From Suipraeoptans intestinalis (GTDB taxonomy: Bacteria > Bacillota > Clostridia > Lachnospirales > Lachnospiraceae), in NCBI RefSeq assembly GCF_009696485.1, contig NZ_VULY01000018.1:1790001-1854000 (forward strand): a DNA stretch of 64,000 nucleotides, given 5' to 3'. The notes under the pieces are model-generated. The model was not told the DNA's origin. It ran no database searches and was given only the letters and a program-made list of their open reading frames with translations. This document shows, in pieces, positions 51,391 to 61,324 of the stretch (the stretch's first letter is position 1; every line of letters begins with the position of its first letter). Both the position numbers and the translations under genes were made by a program.

Positions 51391-53346
51391 ATGAAAGAGT
51401 TAGAACTAAGGTATTTAGAAAGACTTTCTCAGTTGTATCCAACCATCGCCAAGGCATCAACGGAGATGATCAATCTCCAGGCGATTCTGAACCTGCCAAA
51501 GGGGACAGAGCACTTTCTTACCGATATTCACGGAGAATACGAGGCATTCTCACACGTGTTGAAGAATGGCTCAGGTGCAGTGCGCCGAAAAATTGATGAT
51601 GTCTTCGGAAATAGGATGAGTAGCAAGGAAAAACAATCTTTTGCTACTCTTATTTATTATCCGAAAGAAAAGATGGACAGGATACGAAAAGAGGAAGACG
51701 ACATGGAGGGATGGTACAAGAAGACCCTCTATCAGTTGATCGAGGTGTGCAAGTGTGCGGCGGGGAAATATACGCGCTCCAAGGTCAGAAAGGCGCTGCC
51801 GTCAGACTTTGCCTATGTGATCGAAGAACTGATGACGGAAAAGGCAGAAATGGGAGATAAGGAATCCTATTACAATGCCATTGTAGATACCATTATCAGG
51901 ATCAACAGAGCAGAGCCGTTTATCATTGCACTGTGTGAGCTGATCCAGAGGCTGACAGTGGACCACCTGCACATTGTAGGGGACATCTATGACAGAGGCC
52001 CGGGTCCCCATGTGATCGTGGACAAGCTGATCCGGCATCATTCGGTAGACATTCAGTGGGGCAATCATGATGTGCTGTGGATGGGAGCGGCGGCAGGGCA
52101 GAGAGGGTGCATCGCCAACGTGATCCGCATCTGTGCCAGATATGGCAATCTGGACATTCTGGAAGAAGGTTATGGGATCAATCTTCTTCCGCTTGCTACT
52201 TTCGCACTACACACCTATGGAGAGGATCCCTGTGACTGCTTCCAGCTGAAGGGGAGTTCCAGTGAAAATCCGCAGGAAATGCTGATGGATCTCAAGATGC
52301 ACAAGGCGATTTCCATCATACAGTTTAAGGTGGAAGGAGAGATTATTCAAAACCGCCCGGAATTTGGCATGGAGAAGAGGAATCTGCTGCACTGTATTGA
52401 CTATGAACAGGGAACCATCTGCCTGGATGGGCAGGTGTACAACCTTTTGGACAGTTACTTTCCTACCATAGATCCCAGACAGCCTTACGCTCTGACAAAA
52501 GAGGAAGAAGATATTATGGAACGCTTGGAAAAGGCGTTTTTAAACTGTGAAAAGCTACAGGAGCATATGCGTTTCCTTCTGGGAAAAGGAAGCCTGTATA
52601 AGGTGTACAACAACAATCTTCTTTACCATGGCTGTGTTCCACTGGAGGAGGATGGAAGCTTGAAAGTAGTAGACATCTACGGACACACCTGTAAAGGAAA
52701 AGAACTGTATGAAATTCTGGAGCATTATGTGCGGAAAGGATTCTACGCAGTGGACGAGGAGGAGAAAGAGAAGGGAAAGGATATGATGTGGTATATCTGG
52801 CTCAGTGAAAATTCTCCTCTCTTTGGCAAGGATAAAATGGCTACCTTCGAGCGTTATTTTTTGGCGGAGAAAGAAACCCACAAAGAAAAGAAAAATGCAT
52901 ATTACAAGCTGTTGGAGGACGAGGCTGTCATAAATGGGATTTTAAAGGAATTCGGATTGCCTTCCGAAGGAGCCCACATCATAAACGGGCACGTTCCGGT
53001 GAAGACGAAGAACGGAGAAAGCCCCATTAAGTGTAACGGAAAGGTGCTGGTGATCGACGGGGGATTTTCCAAGGCTTACCAGAAAGAGACGGGGATCGCA
53101 GGCTATACGCTGATCTATAATTCTTATGGACTGATCCTGGCAGCTCATGAATCCTTTGAGTCCACAGAGGCTGCCATTGAAAAAGAAAGCGACATCCATT
53201 CGGACAGTGTAGTAGTCAAGCGGGTGCTGAAGCGGAAGCTGGTCAGTGATACCGATACCGGCAAGGAGCTGCGGGAGCAGCTGGCGGATCTGGAACGGCT
53301 CCTGGAGGCTTACCGTAACGGCTGCATCAAAGAGCAGGTTTTGTAA
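51391..53346 (+). CDS. fbp: Fructose-1,6-bisphosphatase, class III
   Basis: 651 aa, the long Firmicutes gluconeogenic FBPase. Calcineurin-like metal motifs: DIHGEYEAF, VGDIYDRGPGPH, WGNHDVLWMGA; and INGHVPVKTKNGESP with VIDGGFSKAYQKETG near the C-terminus. Located 41 bp after dapB and closed by a terminator. Confidence 0.96.
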   Translation: MKELELRYLERLSQLYPTIAKASTEMINLQAILNLPKGTEHFLTDIHGEYEAFSHVLKNGSGAVRRKIDDVFGNRMSSKEKQSFATLIYYPKEKMDRIRKEEDDMEGWYKKTLYQLIEVCKCAAGKYTRSKVRKALPSDFAYVIEELMTEKAEMGDKESYYNAIVDTIIRINRAEPFIIALCELIQRLTVDHLHIVGDIYDRGPGPHVIVDKLIRHHSVDIQWGNHDVLWMGAAAGQRGCIANVIRICARYGNLDILEEGYGINLLPLATFALHTYGEDPCDCFQLKGSSSENPQEMLMDLKMHKAISIIQFKVEGEIIQNRPEFGMEKRNLLHCIDYEQGTICLDGQVYNLLDSYFPTIDPRQPYALTKEEEDIMERLEKAFLNCEKLQEHMRFLLGKGSLYKVYNNNLLYHGCVPLEEDGSLKVVDIYGHTCKGKELYEILEHYVRKGFYAVDEEEKEKGKDMMWYIWLSENSPLFGKDKMATFERYFLAEKETHKEKKNAYYKLLEDEAVINGILKEFGLPSEGAHIINGHVPVKTKNGESPIKCNGKVLVIDGGFSKAYQKETGIAGYTLIYNSYGLILAAHESFESTEAAIEKESDIHSDSVVVKRVLKRKLVSDTDTGKELREQLADLERLLEAYRNGCIKEQVL

Positions 53347-53439
53347 ACAGCCTGTCTGCGGAGCATGGCTTCCGGCGGCCTTTCAGAAGACAATATATCC
53401 TATAAAAGTGCGTGTTGCGTTATCTTGGAGGTAAAAGAG

Positions 53440-53486
53440 ACGGCTGTACAGGAAGAGTTCTTGTGCAGCCGTGTTTTTTATGAAAC
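53440..53486 (+). terminator. Terminator after fbp
   Basis: ACGGCTGTAC (53440-53449) pairs with GTGCAGCCGT (53463-53472), then GTTTTTT. The rest of the 311-bp fbp-secA gap holds only the secA promoter. Confidence 0.85.
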
Positions 53487-53575
53487 GAAGCGTCTGCTTC
53501 CTGCCGTGAGAGGCGCTATAAAGGCAGAAGCCTTAGAAGCGATTTTGGCAGGGGCTGCTCCATCCGTATTTTCAG

Positions 53576-53604
53576 TTGAACTTGTGCGGGTTAAGTGCTA
53601 AAAT
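53576..53604 (+). promoter_or_regulatory. Promoter of secA
   Basis: TTGAAC (53576-53581), 17 bp, TAAAAT (53599-53604) with an extended TG at 53596-53597. Confidence 0.75.
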
Positions 53605-53657
53605 GGGGAACGTAGTAGAACCATTTTTCAACGAGTAAAAAGAAGGAGTAAATAGTT

Positions 53658-56231
53658 ATGGGACTCATGCAGAAATTGTTCGGCACCCACAGTGAACACG
53701 AACTAAAGAGGATTTATCCGATTATTGATACAATAGAAGCCCTGGAGCCGGAAATGCAGAAGCTGACAGATGAAGAGCTTCGTGGGAAAACGGCGGAGTT
53801 TAAAAACAGGCTGAAAGAAGGAGAGGCGCTGGATGACATTTTGCCGGAAGCGTATGCGGTGGTGAGAGAGGCGGCAGTGCGTTCCCTTGGGATGCGCCAT
53901 TACAGGGTGCAGCTGATCGGTGGTGTGATCCTTCATCAGGGCCGGATTTCGGAGATGCGTACCGGAGAAGGAAAGACGCTGGTTTCCACACTTCCGGCAT
54001 ATCTGAACGCCCTGACAGGGGAAGGAGTGCACATCGTGACAGTCAATGACTATCTGGCGAAGCGTGATGCGGAGTGGATGGGAAGAGTCCATGAATTTCT
54101 GGGTCTGACGGTGGGCGTGATCCTCAACAGTATGGATAATGATGAAAGAAGAGCGGCTTACAACTGCGATATTACCTATGTGACCAACAATGAACTGGGA
54201 TTTGACTACCTGAGAGACAATATGGTCATTTATAAAGAACAGCTGGTGCAAAGGGGACTGAAGTTTGCCATCATCGACGAGGTGGACTCTGTCCTGATCG
54301 ATGAAGCCAGGACACCCTTGATCATTTCCGGGCAAAGCGGAAAATCCACCAAGCTGTATGAAGCCTGCGATATTCTGGCGAAGCAGTTGGAAAAGGGAGA
54401 AGCCAGCGGAGAGTTCAGCAAAATGAACGCCATCATGGGCGAAGACATCGAAGAAACCGGCGATTTTATCGTCAACGAAAAAGAAAAGAACATCAACCTG
54501 ACAGAAGACGGAGTAAAAAAGGTGGAGAAGTTTTTCCACATCGAAAACCTGGCGGATCCGGAAAATCTGGAGATCCAGCACAATATTATCCTGGCGCTTC
54601 GGGCACATAACCTGATGTTCAAGGATCAGGATTATGTGGTAAAGGATGAGGAAGTCCTGATCGTAGATGAATTTACCGGACGTATCATGCCGGGACGGCG
54701 CTATTCTGACGGTCTGCATCAGGCCATTGAAGCAAAGGAAAAAGTAAAAGTAAGAAGAGAGAGTAAGACACTGGCAACCATTACCTTCCAGAACCTGTTT
54801 AACAAGTTCGAGAAAAAATCCGGTATGACAGGTACGGCGCTGACAGAAGAAAAAGAGTTCCGTGAGATTTATGGAATGGATGTAATCGAGATACCGACCA
54901 ATGTCCCGGTGCAGAGGAAGGACCTGGAGGACGCCGTTTACAAGACACAGAAAGAAAAGTTCCGGGCGGTGTGTGATGCGATTGAAGAGGCGCATGTGCG
55001 GCAGCAGCCGGTGCTGGTAGGTACGATCACAATTGAAAACTCGGAGCTACTGAGCCAGATGCTGAAAAAGAGAGGGATCCGTCACAACGTGCTGAATGCC
55101 AAGTTTCACGAAATGGAAGCGGAGATCGTGGCGCAGGCAGGTGTGCATGGGGCAGTGACCATTGCCACCAACATGGCGGGTCGTGGAACGGATATCAAGC
55201 TGGATGAAGAGGCAAGAGAGGCCGGAGGTCTTAAGATCATCGGTACAGAGCGTCACGAATCCAGACGAATCGACAACCAGCTGCGGGGGCGTTCCGGACG
55301 TCAGGGAGATCCGGGAGAATCCAGGTTTTATATCTCTCTGGAAGATGATCTGATGCGGCTCTTTGGATCGGAGCGGCTTATGGGAATCTTCAATACCCTG
55401 GGGGTAGAGGACGGAGAAGAGATCCAGCATAAGATGCTGTCCAACGCCATTGAACGGGCGCAGCAGAAGATTGAAAGCAACAACTTTGGAATTCGTAAAA
55501 ACCTTCTGGAATATGATCAGGTTATGAACGAACAAAGAGAGATCATCTACGAGGAGAGACGGCGAGTGCTGGACGGTGAAAACATGCGCGACTCCATTTT
55601 CCATATGATGAATGAATATGTGGAAAACAGTGTGGACGTGGTGATCGGAGACGATCAGGAGACGGAGGACTGGGATCTGACAGAACTGAATCTGGCAGTC
55701 AGAAACACCGTGCCCATGAAGCTGATCACGCCGGAGGATGTACAGCGGATGAACCGAAAGGAACTGAAGCATCTGCTGAAGGAGCGTGCCATGAAGGCCT
55801 ATGAGATCAAGGAGGCAGAGTTTGAAGAGGCAGAGCAGATCCGTGAAATAGAAAGAGTCATCCTTTTGAAGGTGATCGACGCCAAGTGGATGGATCATAT
55901 CGACGATATGGATCAGCTGCGTCAGGGAATCGGACTTCAGGCCTACGGCAACAGAGATCCGAAGATCGAGTACAAGATGATGGGCTATGAAATGTTTGAC
56001 CAGATGACGAAAAACATCGCAGAGGAAACGGTACGCGCCATGTTCCATGTGCGGATCGAAAAAAAGGTGGAGCGGGAGCAGGTTGCGAAAGTGACCGGCA
56101 CCAATAAGGATGACAGCGTAGCGGCAGCGCCGAAGAAACGGGCGGAAAAAAAGGTGTATCCAAATGATAAATGCCCCTGTGGAAGTGGGAAGAAATACAA
56201 GCAGTGCTGCGGCAGGAATCCGGTAGCCTAA
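53658..56231 (+). CDS. secA: Preprotein translocase ATPase SecA
   Basis: 857 aa motor of the Sec pathway, which exports the proteases and lipoproteins seen here. Walker A MRTGEGKT (100-107), [42 protein letters not shown] and [15 protein letters not shown], and a C-terminal zinc motif [13 protein letters not shown] that binds SecB or ribosome/lipid. Full length, normal start. Confidence 0.98.
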   Translation: MGLMQKLFGTHSEHELKRIYPIIDTIEALEPEMQKLTDEELRGKTAEFKNRLKEGEALDDILPEAYAVVREAAVRSLGMRHYRVQLIGGVILHQGRISEMRTGEGKTLVSTLPAYLNALTGEGVHIVTVNDYLAKRDAEWMGRVHEFLGLTVGVILNSMDNDERRAAYNCDITYVTNNELGFDYLRDNMVIYKEQLVQRGLKFAIIDEVDSVLIDEARTPLIISGQSGKSTKLYEACDILAKQLEKGEASGEFSKMNAIMGEDIEETGDFIVNEKEKNINLTEDGVKKVEKFFHIENLADPENLEIQHNIILALRAHNLMFKDQDYVVKDEEVLIVDEFTGRIMPGRRYSDGLHQAIEAKEKVKVRRESKTLATITFQNLFNKFEKKSGMTGTALTEEKEFREIYGMDVIEIPTNVPVQRKDLEDAVYKTQKEKFRAVCDAIEEAHVRQQPVLVGTITIENSELLSQMLKKRGIRHNVLNAKFHEMEAEIVAQAGVHGAVTIATNMAGRGTDIKLDEEAREAGGLKIIGTERHESRRIDNQLRGRSGRQGDPGESRFYISLEDDLMRLFGSERLMGIFNTLGVEDGEEIQHKMLSNAIERAQQKIESNNFGIRKNLLEYDQVMNEQREIIYEERRRVLDGENMRDSIFHMMNEYVENSVDVVIGDDQETEDWDLTELNLAVRNTVPMKLITPEDVQRMNRKELKHLLKERAMKAYEIKEAEFEEAEQIREIERVILLKVIDAKWMDHIDDMDQLRQGIGLQAYGNRDPKIEYKMMGYEMFDQMTKNIAEETVRAMFHVRIEKKVEREQVAKVTGTNKDDSVAAAPKKRAEKKVYPNDKCPCGSGKKYKQCCGRNPVA

Positions 56232-56280
56232 AATCCAGGCAAAAAGTCGGCAAAAACAGTGCATGGAGGCAGCCCGGACC

Positions 56281-56328
56281 GTCCGTAAAACGGACGAAAG
56301 GTAAAAAAGGGCCGCTTCCGGCGGCCTT
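56281..56328 (+). other. Two hairpins between secA and prfB
   Basis: GTCCGT-AAA-ACGGAC (56281-56295) and GGCCGC-TTCCG-GCGGCC (about 56310-56326). The second is followed by TTAT only, so termination would be weak. No clear promoter for prfB was seen, so partial read-through from secA is plausible. Confidence 0.5.
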
Positions 56329-56382
56329 ATGAAAACGAAAATACAAAGAAAACACAGACAGGAAAAGAAAAGAGGTGAGAAA

Positions 56383-57490
56383 GTGGTTGAGTTGGATCAG
56401 TACAAAGGATTGATGAACGCATATGAGGAACCCCTTTCTGAAATGAGGGATTCACTTTGACTCAAAAGGGAAAAAGGAACGGATAGAAGAGCTGCAGAGG
56501 AAAACGGAGGAACCGGGATTTTGGGATAATCCGGAAGAATCACAAAAGCATATGAAAGAGCTGAAATATCTGCAGGAGCAGGTGGAGAAGATCGACGGAC
56601 TCTATACGGCTTTTGAAGATGTAGGCGTGCTGCTTCAAATGGCAGAGGAGGAAAATGACGTTTCCCTGTTGGGAGAGATCAAAGAAGAAATAGAGACCTT
56701 CGAGGCAACGTTTGAAGAACTCCGCATCCAGACGTTGCTGTCCGGGGAGTATGACGGCTGTGACGCCATTGTGACGCTTCATGCGGGAGCCGGAGGGACG
56801 GAGTCCTGCGACTGGGCGGGAATGCTGTACCGGATGTATCACAGATGGGCAGACAAAAGAGGATTTTCGCTTCAGGTTCTGGACTATCTGGACGGAGATA
56901 TTACAGGGATCAAAGGAGTGACCTTTGAGGTCCGGGGAGAAAACGCTTATGGGTATTTAAAATCCGAAAAAGGGGTGCACCGCCTCGTCCGGATCTCCCC
57001 GTTTAACGCTACGGGAAAGAGGCAGACTTCTTTTGCATCCTGTGACGTGGTGCCAGACATTGAAGAGGAGATCGATATCGAGATCGGAGAGGACGACTTA
57101 AAGATCGACACTTACCGGGCCAGCGGAGCAGGGGGACAGCATGTCAATAAGACGTCGTCCGCCATACGTATTACCCACCTTCCCACGGGAATCGTCGTAC
57201 AATGCCAGAATGAACGATCCCAGCATCATAACCGTGAAAAGGCGATGCAGATGCTGAAGGTGAAGCTGCAGCTGTTAAAAGAACAGGAGCAGGCAGATAA
57301 GGTGTCGGATATCCGTGGGGAGATCAAGGAGATCGGGTTTGGAAATCAGATCCGCTCTTACGTGATGCAGCCGTACACTCTGGTCAAGGATCACAGAACA
57401 GGAGAGGAAAGCAGCAACGTAACGGCAGTGCTGGATGGCAACATTGACAGCTTTATGAACGCATATTTAAAACAGGGACTGAAAAGTTAG
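56383..57490 (+). CDS. prfB: Peptide chain release factor 2, with programmed +1 frameshift
   Basis: Expressed as join(56383..56457, 56459..57490), 368 aa. Frame one starts at GTG 56383 (VVELDQYKGLMNAYEEPL) and stops at TGA 56458-56460 within the slippery CTTTGAC, the conserved RF2 autoregulatory site; skipping one base continues LDSKGKKERIEEL and the rest. Frame-two protein has the TGA/TAA-recognising SPF tripeptide (RISPFNATGK) and the GGQ motif (ASGAGGQHVNKTSS). RF2 shortage lets the ribosome shift and make more RF2. Confidence 0.96.
56441..56461 (+). promoter_or_regulatory. prfB recoding site
   Basis: CTTTGAC at 56455-56461 with an upstream GAGGGA (56445-56450) as internal Shine-Dalgarno-like stimulator, about four bases before the slippery codon. 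The stimulator is slightly weaker and further away than the usual AGGGGG. Confidence 0.92.
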
Positions 57491-57510
57491 GCAAACGGCA
57501 GGAGGATAGA

Positions 57511-58740
57511 ATGGTAAAGGTAGCGGTTTTAGGATATGGAACGGTAGGAACGGGCGTGGTGGAAGTGATCCATGCAAACCGGGAACTTCTGAAAGAAAGG
57601 ATCGGCCAGCCGATCGATGTAAAATATATTCTGGTCAGAAGAGAAATTCCCGACTGTTCCGTCTGGGAAAAGCTGACACAGGACTTTGAAAAAATTCTGG
57701 CAGATCCTGAAATTTCTATTGTAGCAGAGGTGATGGGCGGGATCGAACCGGCATTTACCTACGCAAAACGCTGTCTGGAAGCGGGGAAAAGTGTGGTAAC
57801 CTCCAACAAAGAACTGGTGGCAAAGCACGGGGACGAGTTGATCGCACTGGCACAGAAGCGGCAGGTACAGTTCCTGTTTGAAGGGAGTGTGGCCGGAGGG
57901 ATTCCGGTGATCCGGACACTGCACGGCTGCCTGACAGGAGACGCTGTCACGGAAATCGTAGGGATCCTGAATGGAACGACCAATTACATGATGACAAATA
58001 TGTTCCAGAACGGAGCGGACTATGCAGAGGTTCTGGCAGAGGCGCAGGAACACGGATATGCAGAGCGGAACCCCGAAGCGGACGTAGAAGGATACGACGC
58101 CTGCAGGAAGATCGCGATCCTGACCTCTCTGGTATCCGGGAAGAAAGCGGATTTTGAAGAGATCTACTGTGAGGGGATCACCAGGATCACCACAGATGAT
58201 ATGAAATATGCAAAGCAGATGGGAAAAACCATAAAACTTCTGGCAATCATGAAAAAAGAAGAAGACGGAACCTATCAGGTAAAGGTGGCGCCGTTTCTTC
58301 TGGACGCGGGGCACCCTCTTTACAGTGTGGATGGAGTCTTTAATTCTGTATTGATCCGCGGCAACATGGTGGGAGAGGTGATGCTGTATGGAAAAGGAGC
58401 AGGAAAGCTGCCTACGGCCAGCGCAGTGGTGGCGGATCTTGTAGAAGCTGCCAGGCATCCGGCAAAGAGTGTGATGCCTGTCTGGAGCGGGGAGAAGCTC
58501 TCCCTTCAGGAAGCAAAAAAGGCCAGACACAGATTTTTCCTTCGCCTGAAGACGGAGGGGATGACAAAAGACCATCTGGAACGAATGCTGGGAGAAGGAA
58601 CGGAGGTTACGGCCGGGATCCCCGGGGAAACAGGCTTTGTAACCAAAGAGATGACCGAAGAAGATTTTGAAAAGGCCATTGCAGAGGCAGAGCAGGAAAT
58701 CCTTTCTGTGATCCGGGTGGAGGAATCACCGGCGATCTAA
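57511..58740 (+). CDS. hom: Homoserine dehydrogenase
   Basis: 409 aa. NAD(P)-binding VLGYGTVGTGVVEV, SNKELVAKHGDEL, FEGSVAGGIPVIRT, GILNGTTNYMM and the catalytic region NPEADVEGYDACRKIAIL; a short ACT-like regulatory domain at about 335-405 suggests threonine feedback. RBS GGAGGATAGA. Branch point from aspartate semialdehyde to Thr and Met, complementary to dapA. Confidence 0.95.
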   Translation: MVKVAVLGYGTVGTGVVEVIHANRELLKERIGQPIDVKYILVRREIPDCSVWEKLTQDFEKILADPEISIVAEVMGGIEPAFTYAKRCLEAGKSVVTSNKELVAKHGDELIALAQKRQVQFLFEGSVAGGIPVIRTLHGCLTGDAVTEIVGILNGTTNYMMTNMFQNGADYAEVLAEAQEHGYAERNPEADVEGYDACRKIAILTSLVSGKKADFEEIYCEGITRITTDDMKYAKQMGKTIKLLAIMKKEEDGTYQVKVAPFLLDAGHPLYSVDGVFNSVLIRGNMVGEVMLYGKGAGKLPTASAVVADLVEAARHPAKSVMPVWSGEKLSLQEAKKARHRFFLRLKTEGMTKDHLERMLGEGTEVTAGIPGETGFVTKEMTEEDFEKAIAEAEQEILSVIRVEESPAI

Positions 58741-58812
58741 GAGAGGCGAAGACGGGAAACAGCAGAAATGATATAGAAAGACAGGAAGAAACAGGCGGAA
58801 AGGAGAGAGAAG

Positions 58813-60015
58813 ATGAAATACGTAGTATTGCTAAGTGACGGAATGGCGGGACGGCCGATTGAGCAACTAGGAGGCAGGACCACGTTGGAAGCTTCTCATA
58901 CTCCTACGATGGATCGGCTGGCAGCAACAGCAGAAGTGGGGCTGGCAGCTATGGTTCCCCAGGGAATGGCTCCGGGCAGCGACACGGCGAATTTGTCTGT
59001 GATGGGGTATGATCCCAGGATCTACTACACCGGCAGATCGCCATTGGAAGCGCTTAGTATTGGTGTGGAAATGGAAGAGACAGATGTGTCGGTGCGATGC
59101 AACCTGGTAACGCTCTCGGAAGAAACCACGGCTTATGAAGACCGCAAGATGCTGGATCACAGTGCCGGAGAGATTTCTACGGAAGAAGCAAAGATCCTGA
59201 TAGAAGCGGTAAAAAAGGAACTGGAGGAAGATGGGTATGAATTCCATGTGGGAACCAGCTATCGCCATCTGCTCCTCCAGAAGCAGGGCAGCATCACGGA
59301 GCTGATCCCGCCTCACGATATTCTGGGACAGACGGTGGGATCCTTTTTGCCAAAGGAAAAGCTGCTTCGTGACAAAATGAAAAAAAGCTACGATATTCTT
59401 TCTTCCCATCCGATCAATCAAAAAAGAAAGGCGCAGGGAAAGAACCCGGCCAATTCCATTTGGTTCTGGGGAGCGGGAAGCAGGCCTTCTCTGGATTCTT
59501 TTTTGGAAAAGACGGGAAAGAAAGGAATCATGATCTCTGCGGTGGATCTTTTGAAAGGAATCGCGGCAGGAGCCGGAATGGATGTTGCCGCAGTGGAGGG
59601 AGCCAACGGCGGACTTCACACCAATTATGAAGGGAAAGCAAAAGCCGCACTGGATGCTTTGATAAAGGACGGATACGATTTTGCCTATATTCATGTAGAG
59701 GCCCCGGATGAAATGGGGCATCAGGGACTGGTGGAAGAAAAGATGAAAGCCATCGAGTATGTGGATCAGAGAGTATTGCGGTTGCTGGTGGAAGGAATGG
59801 AAGAGGCAAAGGAAGAGGTGAGGATCCTGGTGCTGCCGGATCACCCCACTCCCATTGCAGTAAGGACCCATACGGCTGACCCTGTTCCCTATCTTCTGTA
59901 CGACAGTACAAGAGAAAGGGCGGGAGTAGAAGGCTTTGGCGAGAGGACGGCCAGTGAGACAGGAATCAGCCTGTCAGAAGGATACAGGCTGATCGAGCGT
60001 TTGTTTGCTGTATAA
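58813..60015 (+). CDS. ApgM-family phosphoglycerate mutase-like protein, probable homoserine kinase
   Basis: 400 aa alkaline-phosphatase-superfamily protein of the archaeal cofactor-independent phosphoglycerate mutase type. Metal and phosphate motifs: VVLLSDGMAGRP, GSDTANLSVMGYDP (nucleophile region), HVEAPDEMGHQG and LPDHPTPIAVRTHTADPVP. A subgroup of this family found beside threonine biosynthesis genes (TIGR02535) is proposed to phosphorylate homoserine. It lies 72 bp after hom, and no GHMP-type thrB is in the window, so that role is favoured; glycolytic mutase activity cannot be excluded. Confidence 0.85.
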   Translation: MKYVVLLSDGMAGRPIEQLGGRTTLEASHTPTMDRLAATAEVGLAAMVPQGMAPGSDTANLSVMGYDPRIYYTGRSPLEALSIGVEMEETDVSVRCNLVTLSEETTAYEDRKMLDHSAGEISTEEAKILIEAVKKELEEDGYEFHVGTSYRHLLLQKQGSITELIPPHDILGQTVGSFLPKEKLLRDKMKKSYDILSSHPINQKRKAQGKNPANSIWFWGAGSRPSLDSFLEKTGKKGIMISAVDLLKGIAAGAGMDVAAVEGANGGLHTNYEGKAKAALDALIKDGYDFAYIHVEAPDEMGHQGLVEEKMKAIEYVDQRVLRLLVEGMEEAKEEVRILVLPDHPTPIAVRTHTADPVPYLLYDSTRERAGVEGFGERTASETGISLSEGYRLIERLFAV

Positions 60016-60088
60016 ATACGAGGGAAAACGGCGTTTGCACAGGGAGAAGGGAAAACGGTAGGTTTCCCGATAAATGACGGAAACGGCA

Positions 60089-60109
60089 GGACTTCTGTTA
60101 CAGAAGTCC
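60089..60109. other. Perfect hairpin overlapping the CYTH stop codon
   Basis: GGACTTCTG (60089-60097), TTA loop, CAGAAGTCC (60101-60109). The loop is the CYTH stop (TAA on the minus strand). No U tract on the minus side, so it may be a 3'-end stabiliser or a poor terminator for either convergent gene. Confidence 0.6.
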
Positions 60110-60568
60110 CGCGCCATTGTCAGAGGCGGGAAGCCGGCTGAGAGTACTGTTTTGGTAAGCAGAGGAATAAGTGACCTCTTGTCCAAACCAGTCCGGCGGT
60201 AGAAAAGCCCTGGCAGCGGATTCATCCGGAAATTCCACCTCTGCCAGCATTAAAGGCGCCAGATCTCCCTGAAACAGATCCAGCTCGATCACAAAAGGAT
60301 CCAGAGGGATCAGATAGCGCTTTTTCTGGATCAGACGGCCATCGACTTTAGAAAGAAGATGAAAAAAGGAGTCTTTTGTCAAGGGAAGTGTTTCTTCTCT
60401 TCGACTGAGGAATCCTTTTGATTTATAAGTCAGTTCATAAGAGTCTGCATCGCGGCGGATGCGGATCACAGGGTCCGTACACAGATATCCCTGCTGGATC
60501 AGGCGAACGGGATAACCGTCCAGTGAAAAAGGGATGGATGAGATCAAAAATTTACGTTCAATTTCCAT
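60098..60568 (-). CDS. CYTH domain protein (triphosphate tunnel enzyme)
   Basis: 156 aa. Starts with the ExExK metal/phosphate motif at the extreme N-terminus (MEIERKFL, Glu2, Glu4, Lys6), followed by charged tunnel strands IRIRRDADSYELTYKSKG, KRYLIPLDPFVIELDLFQGDL and LMLAEVEFPDE. Family members hydrolyse inorganic triphosphate or thiamine triphosphate, or make cyclic nucleotides. No HD or CHAD domain is fused. ATG 60568 has GGAGG. Its stop codon lies in the loop of a hairpin. Confidence 0.88.
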   Translation of the reverse strand: MEIERKFLISSIPFSLDGYPVRLIQQGYLCTDPVIRIRRDADSYELTYKSKGFLSRREETLPLTKDSFFHLLSKVDGRLIQKKRYLIPLDPFVIELDLFQGDLAPLMLAEVEFPDESAARAFLPPDWFGQEVTYSSAYQNSTLSRLPASDNGAGLL

Positions 60569-60636
60569 AGTAGCCTCCAGAATATAAAAACAGATGGTTA
60601 CCAAAGCCATGCAAAAGTAACTGCCGCAGGCGGCGA

Positions 60637-60660
60637 ATCCTGCCTTGCAGGATACTTTTT
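60637..60660 (+). terminator. Hairpin with T tract of unclear owner
   Basis: ATCCTGC (60637-60643), CTT, GCAGGAT (60647-60653), ACTTTTT. No plus-strand gene lies between apgM and this site, so it may end read-through transcripts before the DJ-1 promoter. Confidence 0.45.
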
Positions 60661-60684
60661 AGGGCAGGATGCAGATTTCTAAAG

Positions 60685-60712
60685 TTGTATCCTTCTTTGA
60701 ATATGATACAAT
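60685..60712 (+). promoter_or_regulatory. Promoter of the DJ-1/lipoprotein gene pair
   Basis: TTGTAT (60685-60690), 16 bp, TACAAT (60707-60712) with an extended TG at 60704-60705. Confidence 0.6.
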
Positions 60713-60775
60713 CATAATACAATAAGATACCAGTTGACAAGGAACAGCGATCAAAAACGAAAAGAGGAGGGCATC

Positions 60776-61324
60776 ATGAAAAAAGTCGGCGTATTTCTGG
60801 CAGAGGGATTTGAAGAGATAGAGGCTTTGACAGTGGTGGATCTGCTTCGCAGAGCAGAAATCTATGTGGATATCATCTCTGTGGAAGCACAGGAGGCGGT
60901 CAGGGGATCTCACGGGATCTGTGTGCAGGCGGACACCCTGTTTGAAGAGACGGATTTTTCGGAATATCATATGCTGGTGCTTCCGGGAGGCATGCCCGGA
61001 ACGACCAATCTTCAGGAACACAGGGGGGTATGTACTCTGGTGAAAAGATTTTTGGTAGAAGGAAAATATGTGGCTGCCATCTGTGCGGCTCCTGTGATCC
61101 TCTCCGGCCTCGGACTGCTGAGAGGAAAGCGTGTAACCTGCTATCCGCTGGTAGAGCAGCAGCTGCAGGGAGCGGTGCTCACCGGGGGAAGAACTGCGGT
61201 GGACGGGCAGATCATTACGGGCCGGAGTGCAGGCGGAGCCGTAGAATTTGCACTGAAAATCATAGAGATCCTGGCCGGAGAAGAAAAAGCAGGAGAGATC
61301 GCAGAAGGGATCGTGTATGAATAA
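60776..61324 (+). CDS. DJ-1/PfpI family protein (YajL-like)
   Basis: 182 aa. Begins VGVFLAEGFEEIEAL (Glu16 equals the conserved acid), LVLPGGMPGTTNL and nucleophile Cys103 in AICAAPVIL, the DJ-1 subgroup arrangement. Proposed activities in the family include glyoxalase/deglycase and chaperone roles under oxidative stress; which applies is not clear. Its stop overlaps the ATG of the following lipoprotein (8 bp). Confidence 0.92.
   Translation: MKKVGVFLAEGFEEIEALTVVDLLRRAEIYVDIISVEAQEAVRGSHGICVQADTLFEETDFSEYHMLVLPGGMPGTTNLQEHRGVCTLVKRFLVEGKYVAAICAAPVILSGLGLLRGKRVTCYPLVEQQLQGAVLTGGRTAVDGQIITGRSAGGAVEFALKIIEILAGEEKAGEIAEGIVYE

Noticed and set aside
53703-56264. Long antisense frames opposite secA
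   Set aside because: Shadow of a strongly conserved gene; products are Cys/Phe/His-rich without motifs.
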